Assembly (NCBI GenBank): GCA_019054805.1 | Contig: JAHQIY010000019.1 | Coordinates: 340,001 to 404,000 of the forward strand | Length of the DNA: 64,000 nt | Reading direction: 5' to 3' | Origin: Brachionus manjavacas | Lineage: Eukaryota > Rotifera > Eurotatoria > Ploima > Brachionidae | Part shown: positions 46,198 through 57,741 of the stretch, one piece after another | How the letters are laid out: each line of letters opens with the position of its first letter | Position numbering within the stretch: the stretch's first letter is position 1 | Notes under the pieces: generated by a model | What the model was told of the DNA's origin: nothing | What the model saw: the letters and a program-made list of their open reading frames with translations, nothing else | Database searches by the model: none | Translations under genes and position numbers: made by a program

Positions 46198-47773
46198 CTA
46201 AAATTTCTCATCTTTTGCTTTAAAATTATGTCTAACCTCGAGATATATGTAAGAAAATATGCCACTAATAGTAATGGCAATGAAAACAAAAATCTTTATT
46301 TGGGTGCAAAAGTATACAGAGAGGACAGATCCCAAGACTAACCCGATTGTTTCAAAGATGATAGCAGCGCTGTATGCCGAAGGGTTTGAGGGGAAAAAAA
46401 TTCCAAAAATGGCTCGGACTTGGGAGGTGGCAAGGCAGTCTGTAAAAGCAAGCGAAACTGCCATCAAGAAAATTATGTAGATTCCTGAATTTGGATTCGG
46501 TGTCCATGACAACATGAATACCTGAAGAATCAGAGACTTCATCAGCATGAGCACTACAGTTGTCTGCAAGCCGATGTATTTTACGAATCGGCCGGATATT
46601 AGTGAAAACAAAGAAGCTGCCAGGCCGAATGTAATGCTAACCCAGCCGATAAAATTCACATTTTTCAAGCAGGAAACAAAACTCTTGTGACAAAATTAAA
46701 CTTTAGTTCTTAAAAATTTTTAATTTCTAAATTACTCGATGAAATTCGAACCACAAAAAAGTAAGTTCGTAGCCAAGAAATACCGCTATGGGCATAAGCA
46801 ACCATATTTTTAGCTGTTTGAACAGATCGAACAAATTTTGAAATTCATTTTTAAATTTAAAAACTTAAATGAAATTTTTTTTTAATAAAGAGAAAAAATT
46901 TTTTTTTTTATTTTACTTATTTTTTGAATTCCAATTTTGCCGCGTTCAATTTTGTTCATGTTTTCGTCGTATTTTAAATCATCTACAAAAAAAAATGCGA
47001 TCAAAATGGACAAAATGCATGCACCATTGATAGTGGCACATAGACCGTAAACTGATGAAACAGATGGTTTGGAAGCCGACTCAGGCAATTTTGTACCAGG
47101 ACAGTTGTTTACACCGCAACTATCTGCGTAGTCAAATGTAGCATTGACTGGCAGATCTTTTAGCTTCAAAATGGTGCCGATCCAGAGAGCGCCCAGAACA
47201 TAGTCTATTTAATACAAATTAAATGAAATAAAAATTTTCAATTTTAGTTACTAAAAAAAAATATTGATCCAAAGGTGCCGAAGAGCAAGGTTTGTGCATG
47301 CACGAAAGTGACATTTTTTATCAAGGAGTATTTTTTGCTCAAAACAGTGAAATAAATGCCAAGAGTGGTCCATGAAAGACTGTTGGCAAAGCCGGACAAT
47401 ATTGAGCCGGGAATCAGTGTTGACCACGTTGGAAAAGTGTTTGCTATAAAAAATAACAAATAGCATGTTTGGGCAAGCATGAGGGTGAATTTAAAGCCGA
47501 TCAGTTCTATGATCACTTGTGGCCATACAAGACCGGTCAAAAATTGCACCAAATAGACTATGGCTTGGCTGCCATTGCCAAGACTACCGTCCTGGTTTAG
47601 GACACCTTATGGACGACATTTATTCAAATTTTTGAAATTTTTCTATATTTACTTGATATCATTGCGATTACATCAAAAGATGCAAATATAAGGATAAAAC
47701 AAATATTAAAAGCAATGAAATTTTTATAAACTGTTTGTATTTCATTTAGCCTCATGCATTTTTGGAAGAACAT
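46198..47773 (-). CDS. UNC-93-like multi-pass membrane protein
   Basis: Five exons: 47653-47773, 47252-47605, 46917-47204, 46736-46863 and 46198-46683. Introns of 47, 47, 53 and 52 bp, all GT-AG and in phase, give 458 residues, close to the length of vertebrate UNC93A. It begins MFFQKCMRLNEIQTVYKNFI. The family block SSVLNQDGSLGNGSQAIVYL follows TM1, corresponding to the QSSLN..GGLG..S motif of UNC-93 proteins. Later blocks fit too: SWTTLGIYFTVLSKKY, ELTFLWFEFHRSFVSCLKNV (family pattern FLW.DFT.S+V.C), and IGWVSITFGLAASLFS. About ten to twelve membrane helices are expected (major-facilitator fold). The family includes a potassium-channel regulator in worms and Toll-receptor chaperones in vertebrates; which role applies here cannot be told. 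Confidence 0.88.
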
Positions 47774-49354
47774 TTCTAAAGTTAGCGTTCAAAAGTAAAT
47801 TGAAGTCTATTTATACTCTGGAGAATAAGGCCAAGTAGTGGATTAAACTTTAGTTTGTGTGACATTTAAATTAGACTAATTTGCGAAGATGGTTTTTTAA
47901 ATTTAATAAAATATTTTTAACCTTAAAATTGGATATGATTCTACAATTGTTTAGATAATCCTTCAAAGACAAACAAGCTTTGAGTAACCCTGTTTGTTTT
48001 CATACGAGCGGAACCCTTAAAATGTAACACCATTTCGAAGTTGGGTAACAAATAGAGCTTTTTTTATTATGAAACAGACTCAAGCTAGTTGCCAAACATT
48101 ATTATGTAAAAAGTTTTAATTTATTAAATAAAGTAAAAAATAATTTAATTTTAAAATTTTTATTTATTTCTTAATTTTTAGCAACATGTTTGTTTATGGA
48201 TAATGGATTTAAATAGAAATAAACTTATTTAAATTACGCAATTAAAGGTAATAGAAATTTTAAAAATAATTTCTTCTCAACTTTTTATCTCTAATAAAAT
48301 TAATTCATGCTTATAAAACGTGAGGTTTGTTTTAAGACACTTTATTAATTGTAATGAAGAAAATTAGTTTAAAGAAATCATAAAATTTCGTTTTAGAATT
48401 TAATTTTTTAATTTTTTGATTTAAAATAAAAACAAAAGTTAAACAAAAATCAATTGATCGCTTTTTTTTATTTTCTATGTTGTCGGTTTAATAGTTAATA
48501 AAAATGAGAACCTAAAAATATTTTGAGAAAAATATGAGCATAGAGTTGATTTTAAGTAAATAAAAAAAAAATCTTGTTAAAAAATTGAATAAAATAATTA
48601 CCTTCATTCGATGAAGTTAAAAAAAGTTTACATTATTTTCAGCTTTTTTTTTTTTTTTAATTTACGAATATTTACTGAGACACTAAACGATTACTTTTGG
48701 GTGTTCAATAAAGATTAAAAATTCGTTAAAAATAAAAATTTGTTCTTAATAATGAAAAGTGAAATAAAAGACAATAAATGAGAAGATTTCTATTTATTAT
48801 CAAGTTATGATTAGTAAGAATTAAAAATATTTAAAAAAAAATATTTAAAAAATATAAAAATTAAATCAAATGTTAATTGAAACAAGCATATAAAAAAAAT
48901 AATCTTTCCCATCACATTAATATTCATTAAAGTTTACTAACAGATTTTTGATTACATTAATGTTTAAATTATTTTAAAACAAAATTTTTAAATATTTTTT
49001 TTAATTGATTTAAATTTTTGACCGATTCAAGAATGCGATCAAGCATTCTATCTATTTTTAATATGTATTTAAGTGCGGCAGTAAAATTCAGAAATTCAGG
49101 AATTTTTAGTTCATTTAGTCAAAAAATTAATTTCATATTGTAGAAATTTAAATCTTAAATAGATTTTTATTTGAATTTAATGAACAATGAATTGGTTTTT
49201 TCAAAAAACTATTTTTCTCTAAGGACTAGCAGTGTAAATTTGAAATTTCAGAATTGACATAGGTACAATTTTTATTTCCAACTGTTTTAAACTTTTAAAT
49301 TAATTAATTTGAAACAAAAATTAAAAATTAAATGTATTTTAAAATTCAAAATCA
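47774..49354. other. AT-rich spacer
   Basis: No gene. The region next to 47773 is the promoter of the UNC-93-like gene; the rest is A/T-rich with nothing recognised. Confidence 0.4.
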
Positions 49355-49660
49355 GGTTCCATTTTTTTAAAAAGGTGATAAATCAATGCCGAGCAATTAT
49401 CGTCCTGTGTCTTTAACTTCTAATCCGTACAAAATTATGGAAAGCATAATAAAAACCAAAATGGAAGATTATATTATATCTAAAGAACAGAATGGAAAAG
49501 TCAAGAAAAATTCATCTACAACTAATCTTCTGGAATCTCTAGATTTCATCTCAATGAGCCTAGACAAAAACATTCCTGTTAATGTGATTCAGGTAAATTT
49601 TGCGAAAATATTTGAAACTGTGCCGCAAAAACGACTAACAGCTAATAGTTTTGATGTTTT
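49355..49660 (+). pseudogene. Reverse transcriptase fragment, N-terminal part
   Basis: VPFF*KGDKSMPSNYRPVSL (one stop) followed by SNPYKIMESIIKTKMEDYII, then STTNLLESLDFISMSLDKNI and VNFAKIFETVPQKRL. These are the first blocks of a non-LTR reverse transcriptase (KGD..P.NYRP+SL, FAKAFD.V). The frame loses similarity after about 49650. The matching later part is at 50415-50870. Confidence 0.75.
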
Positions 49661-49677
49661 GAAACACTTAAACTTTT

Positions 49678-50415
49678 CCCCACAAAGAAAAAATTTTCAG
49701 TTCAAAAATAACTTGACTAAGATAAAAACTTCTAAGCAAAAACTGACCCTAAATATTTTAGATAATAAAATGCCTATGATTAAACGTAAAAAAAAAAATT
49801 CCAAATTTTTGGAGATAAACAATTCCAAAAAAAAAACATATAGACGGTACTTAAAATTAATCAATTCACTCAAAGGAAAAAATTGATTTGTGAATTTAAG
49901 CATGGTTTATCATTTATCTAACACTTCTAAACAATTCGCATACGAGCCACGTCCCAGTACCAGAGTCCAAAGAGCTGCCAAATCAATGGTTTCTTGGACC
50001 AATTTCAGCAAAGTAGCCAAAAGAATCTATGAGTTCAATGATTATTACAAACTAGAAGCTAAGAAACGGACATAAGGATGCAAATATTTTATTAATTTGG
50101 GTTATTTTAGTCACCAGTTAGCCCTAAATAAGCTCCTGGAAAACGACGAATTTGCTAATAGACCTAAAAAAGATCGTCCATAATTAGCTGAAAATTGGTT
50201 TTCCTTAAAATAGATTTTAATTTAATTTTTTTACATATATTTTATAAACACTATTTGAATAAATATACAACAAACATATTAGATTTTTTTTCACCACAAA
50301 AATTTTGTTTAAACCAGTTATTTGATTCAATAAGTAAAAATAATTTTTTTTGAATTCGGCACAAAAAAATTGTATTTTGTAGTGATTTGTGTTAAAAAGT
50401 TTTTGGTTTGTAGGG
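49678..50415 (+). mobile_element. Decayed element with SWIM-type remnant, inside the retrotransposon
   Basis: The plus strand about 49890-50200 reads NLSMVYHLSNTSKQFAYEPR, then YEFNDYYKLEAKKRT, stop, GCKYFINLGYFSHQLALNKL, LENDEFANRPKKDRP. CKYFINLGY.SH is a degenerate SWIM finger (first Cys pair and last Cys lost), as in Mutator-like transposases. The tentative ends are CCCCACAAAGAAAAAATTTT on the left and, from the right, CCCTACAAACCAAAAACTTT. No target duplication could be found. Confidence 0.5.
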
Positions 50416-50870
50416 AACCATTTATCACTTTGATTTTCAAGTGGACTCAAGATAGGCTTCTTCTCTTCAACTCAAAAAAATGTGTGGTCATGCATTATGG
50501 TCATAAAAACAAAGATTTTCATTTTATCAATGGTAAGCAGCTATCAATGTCAGAAACCGCAAGAGATCTTGTAGTTAATTTCATTTCAAATCTGAAATGG
50601 AAAATCAAGTGAAAGAGGCTACAAAAAAAATCAAACCAAATGCTGGGTGGCATCATTTGCTCGTTTTGATTGTAGGTTACTTAGATCTTTGTATATAACT
50701 TTTGTTTGTCCTATTTTGGAATTTGCGGTGCCTGTATCGTCTCCAATTCTTAAGTCTGACTGTGAGAATGTTGAAAGAATTCAACGCAGAGCCACGAAAT
50801 TTGTTTCTTCAATTATTCAAGTTTAAAAATTAAAATCCCTGAAATACGCATTTTCGAGACTTCAAAGTTT
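50415..50870 (+). pseudogene. Reverse transcriptase fragment, C-terminal part
   Basis: KWTQDRLLLFNSKKCVVMHY, then GKQLSMSETARDLVVNFISN and LKWKIK with a stop, then ITFVCPILEFAVPVSSPILK and ERIQRRATKFVSSII. This is the end of the palm and the thumb of the same kind of reverse transcriptase as at 49355. The middle, with the catalytic Asp box, is missing, so the insertion was accompanied by a deletion. Confidence 0.7.
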
Positions 50871-51862
50871 GATTTGACCATGTAACCCAATGCAACCTCA
50901 TTATTTGAGTTCAGTTTCTGAAATTTCGTTCAAAACTGAGTGAGCTTGCCAATTTTGATCCGTATTCATAAAGATTCTTAAGGTTTAAAAATGAATTTTC
51001 ATCATATTTCAATTTTTTCTTCAGATTCAAACCAAAAAAAGTTGAAAAAAGCAAAATTAATTTTTTTATTTAAATTTAAGCTTAATTTTTTAATTCATTA
51101 ACCTCTATTTTCTGGTTAAATTTTTCTATACAAAATACCTAATCACACTCGCTATTTGGGCGCAGTATCCAAATGAAGCCCGGGCTAAAAATTTAAAATT
51201 TTTTTAATATAAATGGGGCTTTAAATTAAAAATTGAATTTGACTGAGCTTCTAAAGATTTTGTTCGATTTTTGGTTCCAAACAAATTATAAAACTTGAAA
51301 AGTAAAAATGAAAAAAAATTCTGATTCTACATTAAACTGCTTTGTTGCGACCCTACCAATTTCGTTGATTGTTATTCCATCACCAGAATAATAGCCATTT
51401 TGAACATCGTCATCTTCTAAATATTTTTCTAATTTAGTTTTACATCTTTAAATTTATATTTTACTGATAAAAATTTTAATAAATGGTTATCAAAATTTTT
51501 TTTTTATTAATTTTAATGATATAAAAAACCATTTGATTTTTTTTTAACCCTTTAATCCTGGGATAATTGGCAAGGTTTTACAGTACCTGTAATTCATCAA
51601 AACCATAATTTTAACAAAAAAAGATCTTTCTTTAAACTTGATCTTAAGTCGGCTTAGTTTTGAAAATAATAAAAAAATTATTTTTTAAAATAAAAGCACA
51701 CATATTCAAACCAAATAATAAATAAATAAATAAAAACTACTTGCATTATTTAATCTACATTTTTTGGCAAATTTTAAAAGTGAACTTTAGACCGCCAACA
51801 AAAATCTATTTTATAAACTCAAAATTATTTTCATAGAATTCAAATCTACTCCTTGAAACAAA
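50871..51862. other. AT-rich spacer upstream of HADHB
   Basis: Nothing coding recognised. The last 100 bases before 51863 would be promoter and leader. Confidence 0.4.
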
Positions 51863-53720
51863 ATGGCATATAGTCTAAAATTGACCAAGCAAGCCCATGC
51901 ATTGAGGCTCTTTGGGCTGTCAACTCGCTTTGCCTCCACAGCTCCTGCGCGCAAAGCCAAGAGCCAATTTGACAAGAACATAGTCTTGATCGACGGTGTC
52001 CGTACACCATTCCTGCCTTCTTTCTCCGCTTACAAAGACCTTTTGGGCTATGAGCTGGCCCGCAACGCCTTGCTAGGCATTGTCAAAAGAACTAATGTAA
52101 ATTTGTCTGATGTTGACTACATTATAATGGGAACTGTTATCCAAGAAGTGAAAACAGCCAATGTTGCACGTGAAGCAGCTTTAGCAGCAGGTTTTCCACA
52201 AAAGATACCCGCTCACACTGTCACTTTGGCATGTATTTCTTCGAACCAGGCGATCACTACTGGTATTGGTCAAATCCTGTCCGGTCAATCGGAAGTAGTA
52301 ATTGCCGGCGGTGTAGAAACAATGAGCGATGTGCCCATTCGTTTCAGTCGTCCCATGAGAAAGCTACTTCTTTCACTCAACAAGGCAAAAACAGCACAAC
52401 AACGCTTGGCTCTTTTGTCAAAAATATTCTCCTCAAAGCCATTGAGCCCAGAACTTCCGGCAGTAGCGGAGTTCTCTACCAACGAAACTATGGGTCACTC
52501 CGGAGACAGACTAGCTGCCGCGTTTGGTGTTTCCCGCCGCGAACAGGACGAATTTGCGCTCAGATCACACACATTAGCTGAAAAGGCAACTAAAGAAGGT
52601 CTTCTGGCCGATGTTGAACCAGTTTTTGTTCCGGGCAAAAGCGAACCAGTGACCCGAGACTTGGGTATTAGGGTGTCAACTATGGAAAAGCTGTCTAGTT
52701 TGAGACCAGCTTTTGTCAAAGAGCATGGAACTGTGACTGCAGCCAACGCGTCCTATTTGACAGATGGTGCATCGGCTTGTTTGATAATGACTGAGGAAAA
52801 AGCCAAACAGTTGGGTCTAAAGCCAAAGGCGTATCTGAGAAATTTCACCTATGTCGCGCAGGACCCCAAAGATCAGCTTCTTCTGGGCCCAGCTTATGCG
52901 ACGCCAAAAATTCTACAAAGTTCGGGCCTAGCAATCAAGGACATTGATGTGTGGGAGTTTCATGAAGCGTTTGCGGTAGGTACCAAATAAAAATGAGAAT
53001 TTTTTTTTACTTTTTTTTTATAAAGACATTGCATTAAAAAATTAATTATCAAAAATATTAATTATAGTTTTCTTGCTTTTTTCTTAATTTCATTAAACAA
53101 TTTATTCAATTGTTGAATAATTGGATAACTTTTTAAGAAAAAATCAGAATACTCTTTTTTCAAGCAGAAAATATTAATTTAATATTTTTTTTTGTTCTTA
53201 AAAATTTTTGAACATTTATCCGTTCATACTTATCTAATTTTTTCTTAAATTATTTTTCGATCAAATATACAATTTAAATAAAAAAATTGTCATACTTGGC
53301 AACAAAAAAAGAATGGAATACTTTTACCTACTAAAAAGAATCTTTAAATGAACATATTTTTTAGTGTTTTTTAATATTTTTGTTAAAAGGGTCAAATTAT
53401 GGCAAATTTAAAAGCTTTGGATTCGGACTGGTTCGCTAAAAATTATATGGCCCGTCAAGAAAAAGTAGGTTCGATTCCAATGGATAAATTTAACAAGTGG
53501 GGTGGTTCGTTGTCAATTGGGCATCCGTTCGGAGCTACTGGCGTCCGTTTGGTGACTACTGCTGCGAATAGATTGCATCATGAAAATGGCCAGTATGCTT
53601 TGATTGCGGCTTGTGCAGCTGGAGGACATGTAAATTTAAAATTGAATTTAAAGCTAATTTTTAATTTACTTTTTTAATTTAAAGGGCCATGGTATGTTGA
53701 TTGAGCGATATCCACAATAA
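51863..53720 (+). CDS. Mitochondrial trifunctional enzyme beta subunit (3-ketoacyl-CoA thiolase)
   Basis: Three exons: 51863-52975, 53390-53629 and 53685-53720, introns of 414 and 55 bp with GT-AG ends, all in phase 0, giving 462 residues (human HADHB has 474). The N-terminus is a mitochondrial import sequence (basic and Ser/Ala-rich, no acidic residues before residue 37). All thiolase motifs are present: nucleophile Cys124 in [18 protein letters not shown] at the end of exon 1, GHPFGATG (His about 416), and the base Cys about 446 in AACAAGG. Exon 3 encodes [11 protein letters not shown], as in other HADHB proteins. It catalyses the last step of long-chain fatty-acid beta-oxidation with the alpha subunit HADHA at the inner membrane. 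An AATAAA lies at 53782-53787. Identification and splice sites are firm. Confidence 0.96.
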
Positions 53721-55656
53721 ATTAATAATTTAATAATCGATTTACTTCTTGTTTAACAAATTTAAAATATTTTTAGAATTTAATAAATATTTTTAATGTA
53801 TTTTCATATTTTTTGTAATAAACGATAAATTTTATTTACAAAATATATAAAAATTGATTGAATGATTTTTTTTAAAAGTTTTTAAATTGTGTTGAAATGA
53901 ATCTAAATACTTTTAGATTAATAACTAAAAATTACAAAAAAAATTTAATAGTTCATCTAAGTATTTTTTATTTATAATTTTTAAGTAAATTTCTTTTTCT
54001 TTTAGTCGAACCGTAAAATCAAAATCATATGATTTCATTTAAATTCTAACTAAATTTTAACTTCTATTTAATTAAGGATAATTAATATGCCACCAAAGCC
54101 TAAATTTTACAAAAAAATAAAAAATATTACTGAGATGATTATCAGATGGAAGTTGATGCTGAACCTGATCATAATGATAATTATCAAGAATCTTTATATT
54201 CATCATGGTCTGAAACAGAGAGTAGGATAGTCAAGTTTTCCTTCCAGAAGTAGAGATAGCCTCGATATATATTTCCTTTATTTCATAGTTAGTTGATTTT
54301 ATACAATCACCTTAACCCACTAAGCGTTTGATTAGTTTCTTGATTTTAAGTGTTTTAAGGTAAATTGCATTAATTTACTTATTATAAAATTAAAAATAAT
54401 TTTAAAATTTTAAAGGCAGTTTGACGTCTCTTTAAGTAATAAAGATTTGTTTCTATCTCAGTTGAATTTGCCTACATTTAGTAGTTCTTCACAACAATTA
54501 GCCAATTTTAAAAATAAGCAAGTTGATGAGCTATTAAAGAATTTCGAATTCTTTACTCTAAAGATTTATTTATCTAAAAAGTATGAAAAATTAAATGATT
54601 TTAAAAATAATTCTGCCGAAATGGAAAATAAATTAGAAACAAACGAAAAAAAACAACTTAATTATTTTTTTTTCGTTTTATATTTTCACTGACGTGTTTT
54701 TGATAATAAAATGTCTTTAATGGTTATAGCCTAACTCGAACTTTTCTAAAAGTCCCGAAGAGTTCGAGTTAAGTGTGTTACACTGAACAACTTTTAAAGG
54801 TAGATAATTCAATTAGTAACTTAGAGAGACAGATCCTAAACAAGCAGAAAGCTTTAAGCTAAATGCGTAGATGTGCGTTGTAAAGCCAATTCCTTCTAAC
54901 ACTTAAATTCCAAAGATAATAAAACTGATGAAACTTTATTAAAAAAAGACACAAAAAGCTTAAAGTAAATATTGTTTTATTTAAAATTGTCAAAGAGAAT
55001 AAGATAAAATGTAAAGTAAAATTTTTCTTAAAAAAACAAATTTAAGAAAAAAAGTTATGCTAGATTTGAAAATATTTCTAATTTTTTTGTTCAAATTTTT
55101 CCGAAATGGAAGTAGCTTCGTCAAAAAAAAATTAAAGAAGGCAAAAGTGAATAAATAAAATCCTTTAAAAGATACCATTTTTGTCGAATTTTTTATTGAT
55201 TTTGAAGCTTAAAATAGGGGACACAAATTCAATGGAAAATCGGGTAAGGTTTTTGAAATAAATTTAAAAATAATTTTAATTTTTATCAATAATTATTTTT
55301 TTAAGCTTGTTTTTTTAAATCTGCAAAACTCTGCAAATTTTTTTTAAAAGCAGAATAATAGATTTCACTTAGTTAAAAGCCTTTTTTTAATATTGGCTTC
55401 AAAGAAGTGATGTCCTGCAGGTTCAAAGATTCGGATGACCCAAACTTTGGAAGCATTAAAATTAAGAAGGTCTTTTTCAGACATTTAAGTTATTCATGAT
55501 TTATTTATAGAGTTTTTTTTGATTTTAATTAGCTTTTTATGCTCAACTCTAAAAATCTTTCTGCAAAATAAATTTAAACTTTTGAATAAAATAATTTATT
55601 TGAACGACTCGGCTAAAAAATGGGCTAAAAAATTAGATTTTAAAAAAAGGGAAAAA
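53721..55656. other. Spacer with element debris
   Basis: A plus-strand stretch at about 54135-54250 reads DDYQMEVDAEPDHNDNYQES and LYSSWSETESRIVKFSFQK, and 54447-54692 has an open frame (QLNLPTFSSSSQQLANFKNK). Both look like pieces of one transposon protein, but I cannot name it. A hairpin is at 54731-54771. At about 55425-55495 a minus-strand fragment (SEKDLLNFNASKVWVI) resembles one in the GC-rich repeat at 60.5 kb (SKRECLNFSASKVTAI). Confidence 0.4.
54731..54771. repeat. 11-bp hairpin
   Basis: TAACTCGAACT and AGTTCGAGTTA are perfect arms separated by about 19 bases. It may be an end or internal palindrome of a decayed element. Confidence 0.5.
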
Positions 55657-57036
55657 TTAACTATATTTATCATACAAACATGTAAAAATTAATGAGAATA
55701 CAAAAACTGCTATTACTGTTGATAGAATTCCATTTTTGAACAAAATTTCCGTATGCGATTCAAATTTAGCAGATTGATTTCTTTTCTTAGCTTCCTCCAA
55801 TTCTTCGGCTGCCTCCATAATTTTCTTGACTGAATCACACTCTTCATCATAGTCAAAATTAACACCATCACAGTCCCACAGCCATTTGCTTGCTATTACA
55901 TCCAATGGTGCCGGATACTCGATCCAGTCCAAAATTCTGGCTATGCTCAAAAAATAGACATCACTCTTCTGAACCATTCCATCGGGCTTCACAGTTGTAG
56001 CTTTGCTCACAAAATCTACCAATGCTTTGGTTAACGCATCTCCATATGTGTCAAACCAACTTAGCTCTATATTAATAACATACGGTGCTTTGTTTGTCGT
56101 GTAGTGTCTTTTAAAGTTATCTATCAAAAATTCTGTCAGAATTGTGCTGTTGATCAATTCCTTGGGAAAACAATTTTTGGTCTGAAGTCTATTTTCGGCT
56201 ATTTCGTCCCTTATAAGAGTGGGGCACGGGTACTTGCCTTCGACATTCAAATAATGCAGAGGCACAATCCATACCGAGCTCATTGAGCAGTTCGATTGAC
56301 CATTGCACAGGGATTTTTTGGTGGGACAAGTGGGGCATGTGTAGTTGGCCGGAAAGTCCAAGGTATGCGGCCACAGTCTAAGTCCATTGTGGTTCTTGAT
56401 GTCCTCAGGCCTAACAATCACTGACGAGTCGTATTTGAAACCAAATTTTTTCAGCGCTCTAAAATGAGCGTTTCCTCTTTGGTCCAAAAATGGCACTCGG
56501 AAACCGCGCAGAAATGACTTGTTTATCCGAGACTTATTGGCTATGTTCTTTTTTTGTTTAAGTATGTTCTCTTCGGCAGAGTCCGATCTCCACTTGTGGA
56601 AATTTTGACCCTGAAATTCACAGTCTGTGTACGGACAAGTGTACTTTGGAGCGGTGACACTTATTTCGTTGTTGTTGTTGAACAAAGTTTGCGCAAAACA
56701 GTAATCAGTTTTTTCATGTCCGGTATCGGACACGAAAAATGTCGCCTGAATGGGACACCCATTGGGGTTTTTGAACAAAGGATTTAGGATTTTTCTGATG
56801 TATTTGGAGTGCAATGATGTAAGAACGCCATTGAATGTGAGCGCAACCATCATTGGGGTGTCCGCAAAGTGAACCGACATTGGTCGCTCTGGATTTGAAC
56901 ATTTGCACAGTGGAAGCCGGCAATTCAAAAAGTTACAGTCTTCGATTTTTTCCTGCTTGATCATCTCCTGAGCTGTAAAGTCATGGCATGGCAAATTAAG
57001 TAGAACAAAGCTCAGTGAAAAAATAAAAAGCTTCAT
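55657..57036 (-). CDS. Chitin-deacetylase-like membrane protein, probably catalytically dead
   Basis: A single exon of 459 codons from ATG at 57036. Residues 1-22 are a signal peptide. A short Cys-rich segment (CNFLNCRLPLCKCSNPERP) precedes the polysaccharide-deacetylase fold: MMVALTFNGVLTSLHSKY, NPNGCPIQATFFVSDTG, SFLRGFRVPFLDQRGNAHFR, LWPHTLDFPANYTCPTCPT. These match the insect CDA family in order and spacing. The metal-binding and catalytic residues do not: the TFDD motif is TFNG (residues 67-70), and the HS..H motif that follows ATFFVS is absent (NNEISVTAPKYT). A hydrophobic segment near residues 432-452 (LSTVIAVFVFSLIFTCLY) would anchor the C-terminus in the membrane, unlike secreted insect CDAs. 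It may bind chitin or a related glycan without cutting it. Confidence 0.85.
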   Translation of the reverse strand: MKLFIFSLSFVLLNLPCHDFTAQEMIKQEKIEDCNFLNCRLPLCKCSNPERPMSVHFADTPMMVALTFNGVLTSLHSKYIRKILNPLFKNPNGCPIQATFFVSDTGHEKTDYCFAQTLFNNNNEISVTAPKYTCPYTDCEFQGQNFHKWRSDSAEENILKQKKNIANKSRINKSFLRGFRVPFLDQRGNAHFRALKKFGFKYDSSVIVRPEDIKNHNGLRLWPHTLDFPANYTCPTCPTKKSLCNGQSNCSMSSVWIVPLHYLNVEGKYPCPTLIRDEIAENRLQTKNCFPKELINSTILTEFLIDNFKRHYTTNKAPYVINIELSWFDTYGDALTKALVDFVSKATTVKPDGMVQKSDVYFLSIARILDWIEYPAPLDVIASKWLWDCDGVNFDYDEECDSVKKIMEAAEELEEAKKRNQSAKFESHTEILFKNGILSTVIAVFVFSLIFTCLYDKYS

Positions 57037-57741
57037 CTTCTTTTTTTCAAAAGAAATTTATTGAAAATAAATTTTACAACAAAAAAATCTTGTTAATTTT
57101 ATAGTTTTTTGAAAAATTTACTCATGTACTAGAAGCATTTTATTTTAAAAATAGACAAGTCTCGCTTAGCTTTAGAATATTGTTGAGAATTAATATTTTA
57201 ATCTATTTTTATAACTTATTTTGAATTATATCATCAAAATAATCAATTTTTTGTTTTTATTTTTTCTAAATAAAAAATTTTAATGAATTAATAAATGGCT
57301 GCTGTACGATCATACTCCAGAATTTAAATAAAATACCACAAATAACTTGATTGACCACAGTTCAACATAAATCCCCAAATTTTTTAGCTTTTAGATCTGT
57401 TAGTTGAATAAAAAACCGTACTAAAAAATAAAGAATACCAACTGATGAATGAATCTGTATTTTGAGGCGTGTGTTAAACCTTCTGACAAAAATAAATTAT
57501 ACGCTGACAAATTTTTTCTGACTAAATTAATTAATGTACTGACAAATTAATTATTAAATGACTAATTAAATTAAATAAAGACTATTCAAATTAAGCATTG
57601 ATAAATCAAATTTTAAAGTTAAAATAAAATAAATTTCTTATGGCTATTTTAATAATTAAATAAAATTATTAATCTGTGCTGACAATTTTTGAATTCACTT
57701 GTTGAAATTTTTGAAAAAACTTCTTATCCTTCGGTATGTAT
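57037..57741. other. AT-rich spacer
   Basis: Upstream of the deacetylase-like gene. Several TGACAAATTA-type repeats around 57480-57560 (CTGACAAA, CTGACTAAATTAATTAA, CTGACAAATTAATTA) are noticeable, but nothing else is recognised. Confidence 0.4.

Noticed and set aside
49697-49903. Minus-strand Phe/Leu-rich frame that could look like a membrane peptide
   Set aside because: It is the complement of Lys/Asn-rich A-runs, a common artefact in this AT-rich DNA. The same applies to most Phe/Ile-rich frames in the spacers.
52231-52746. Other frames over HADHB exon 1
   Set aside because: The thiolase frame has all active-site motifs; the others are shadows.
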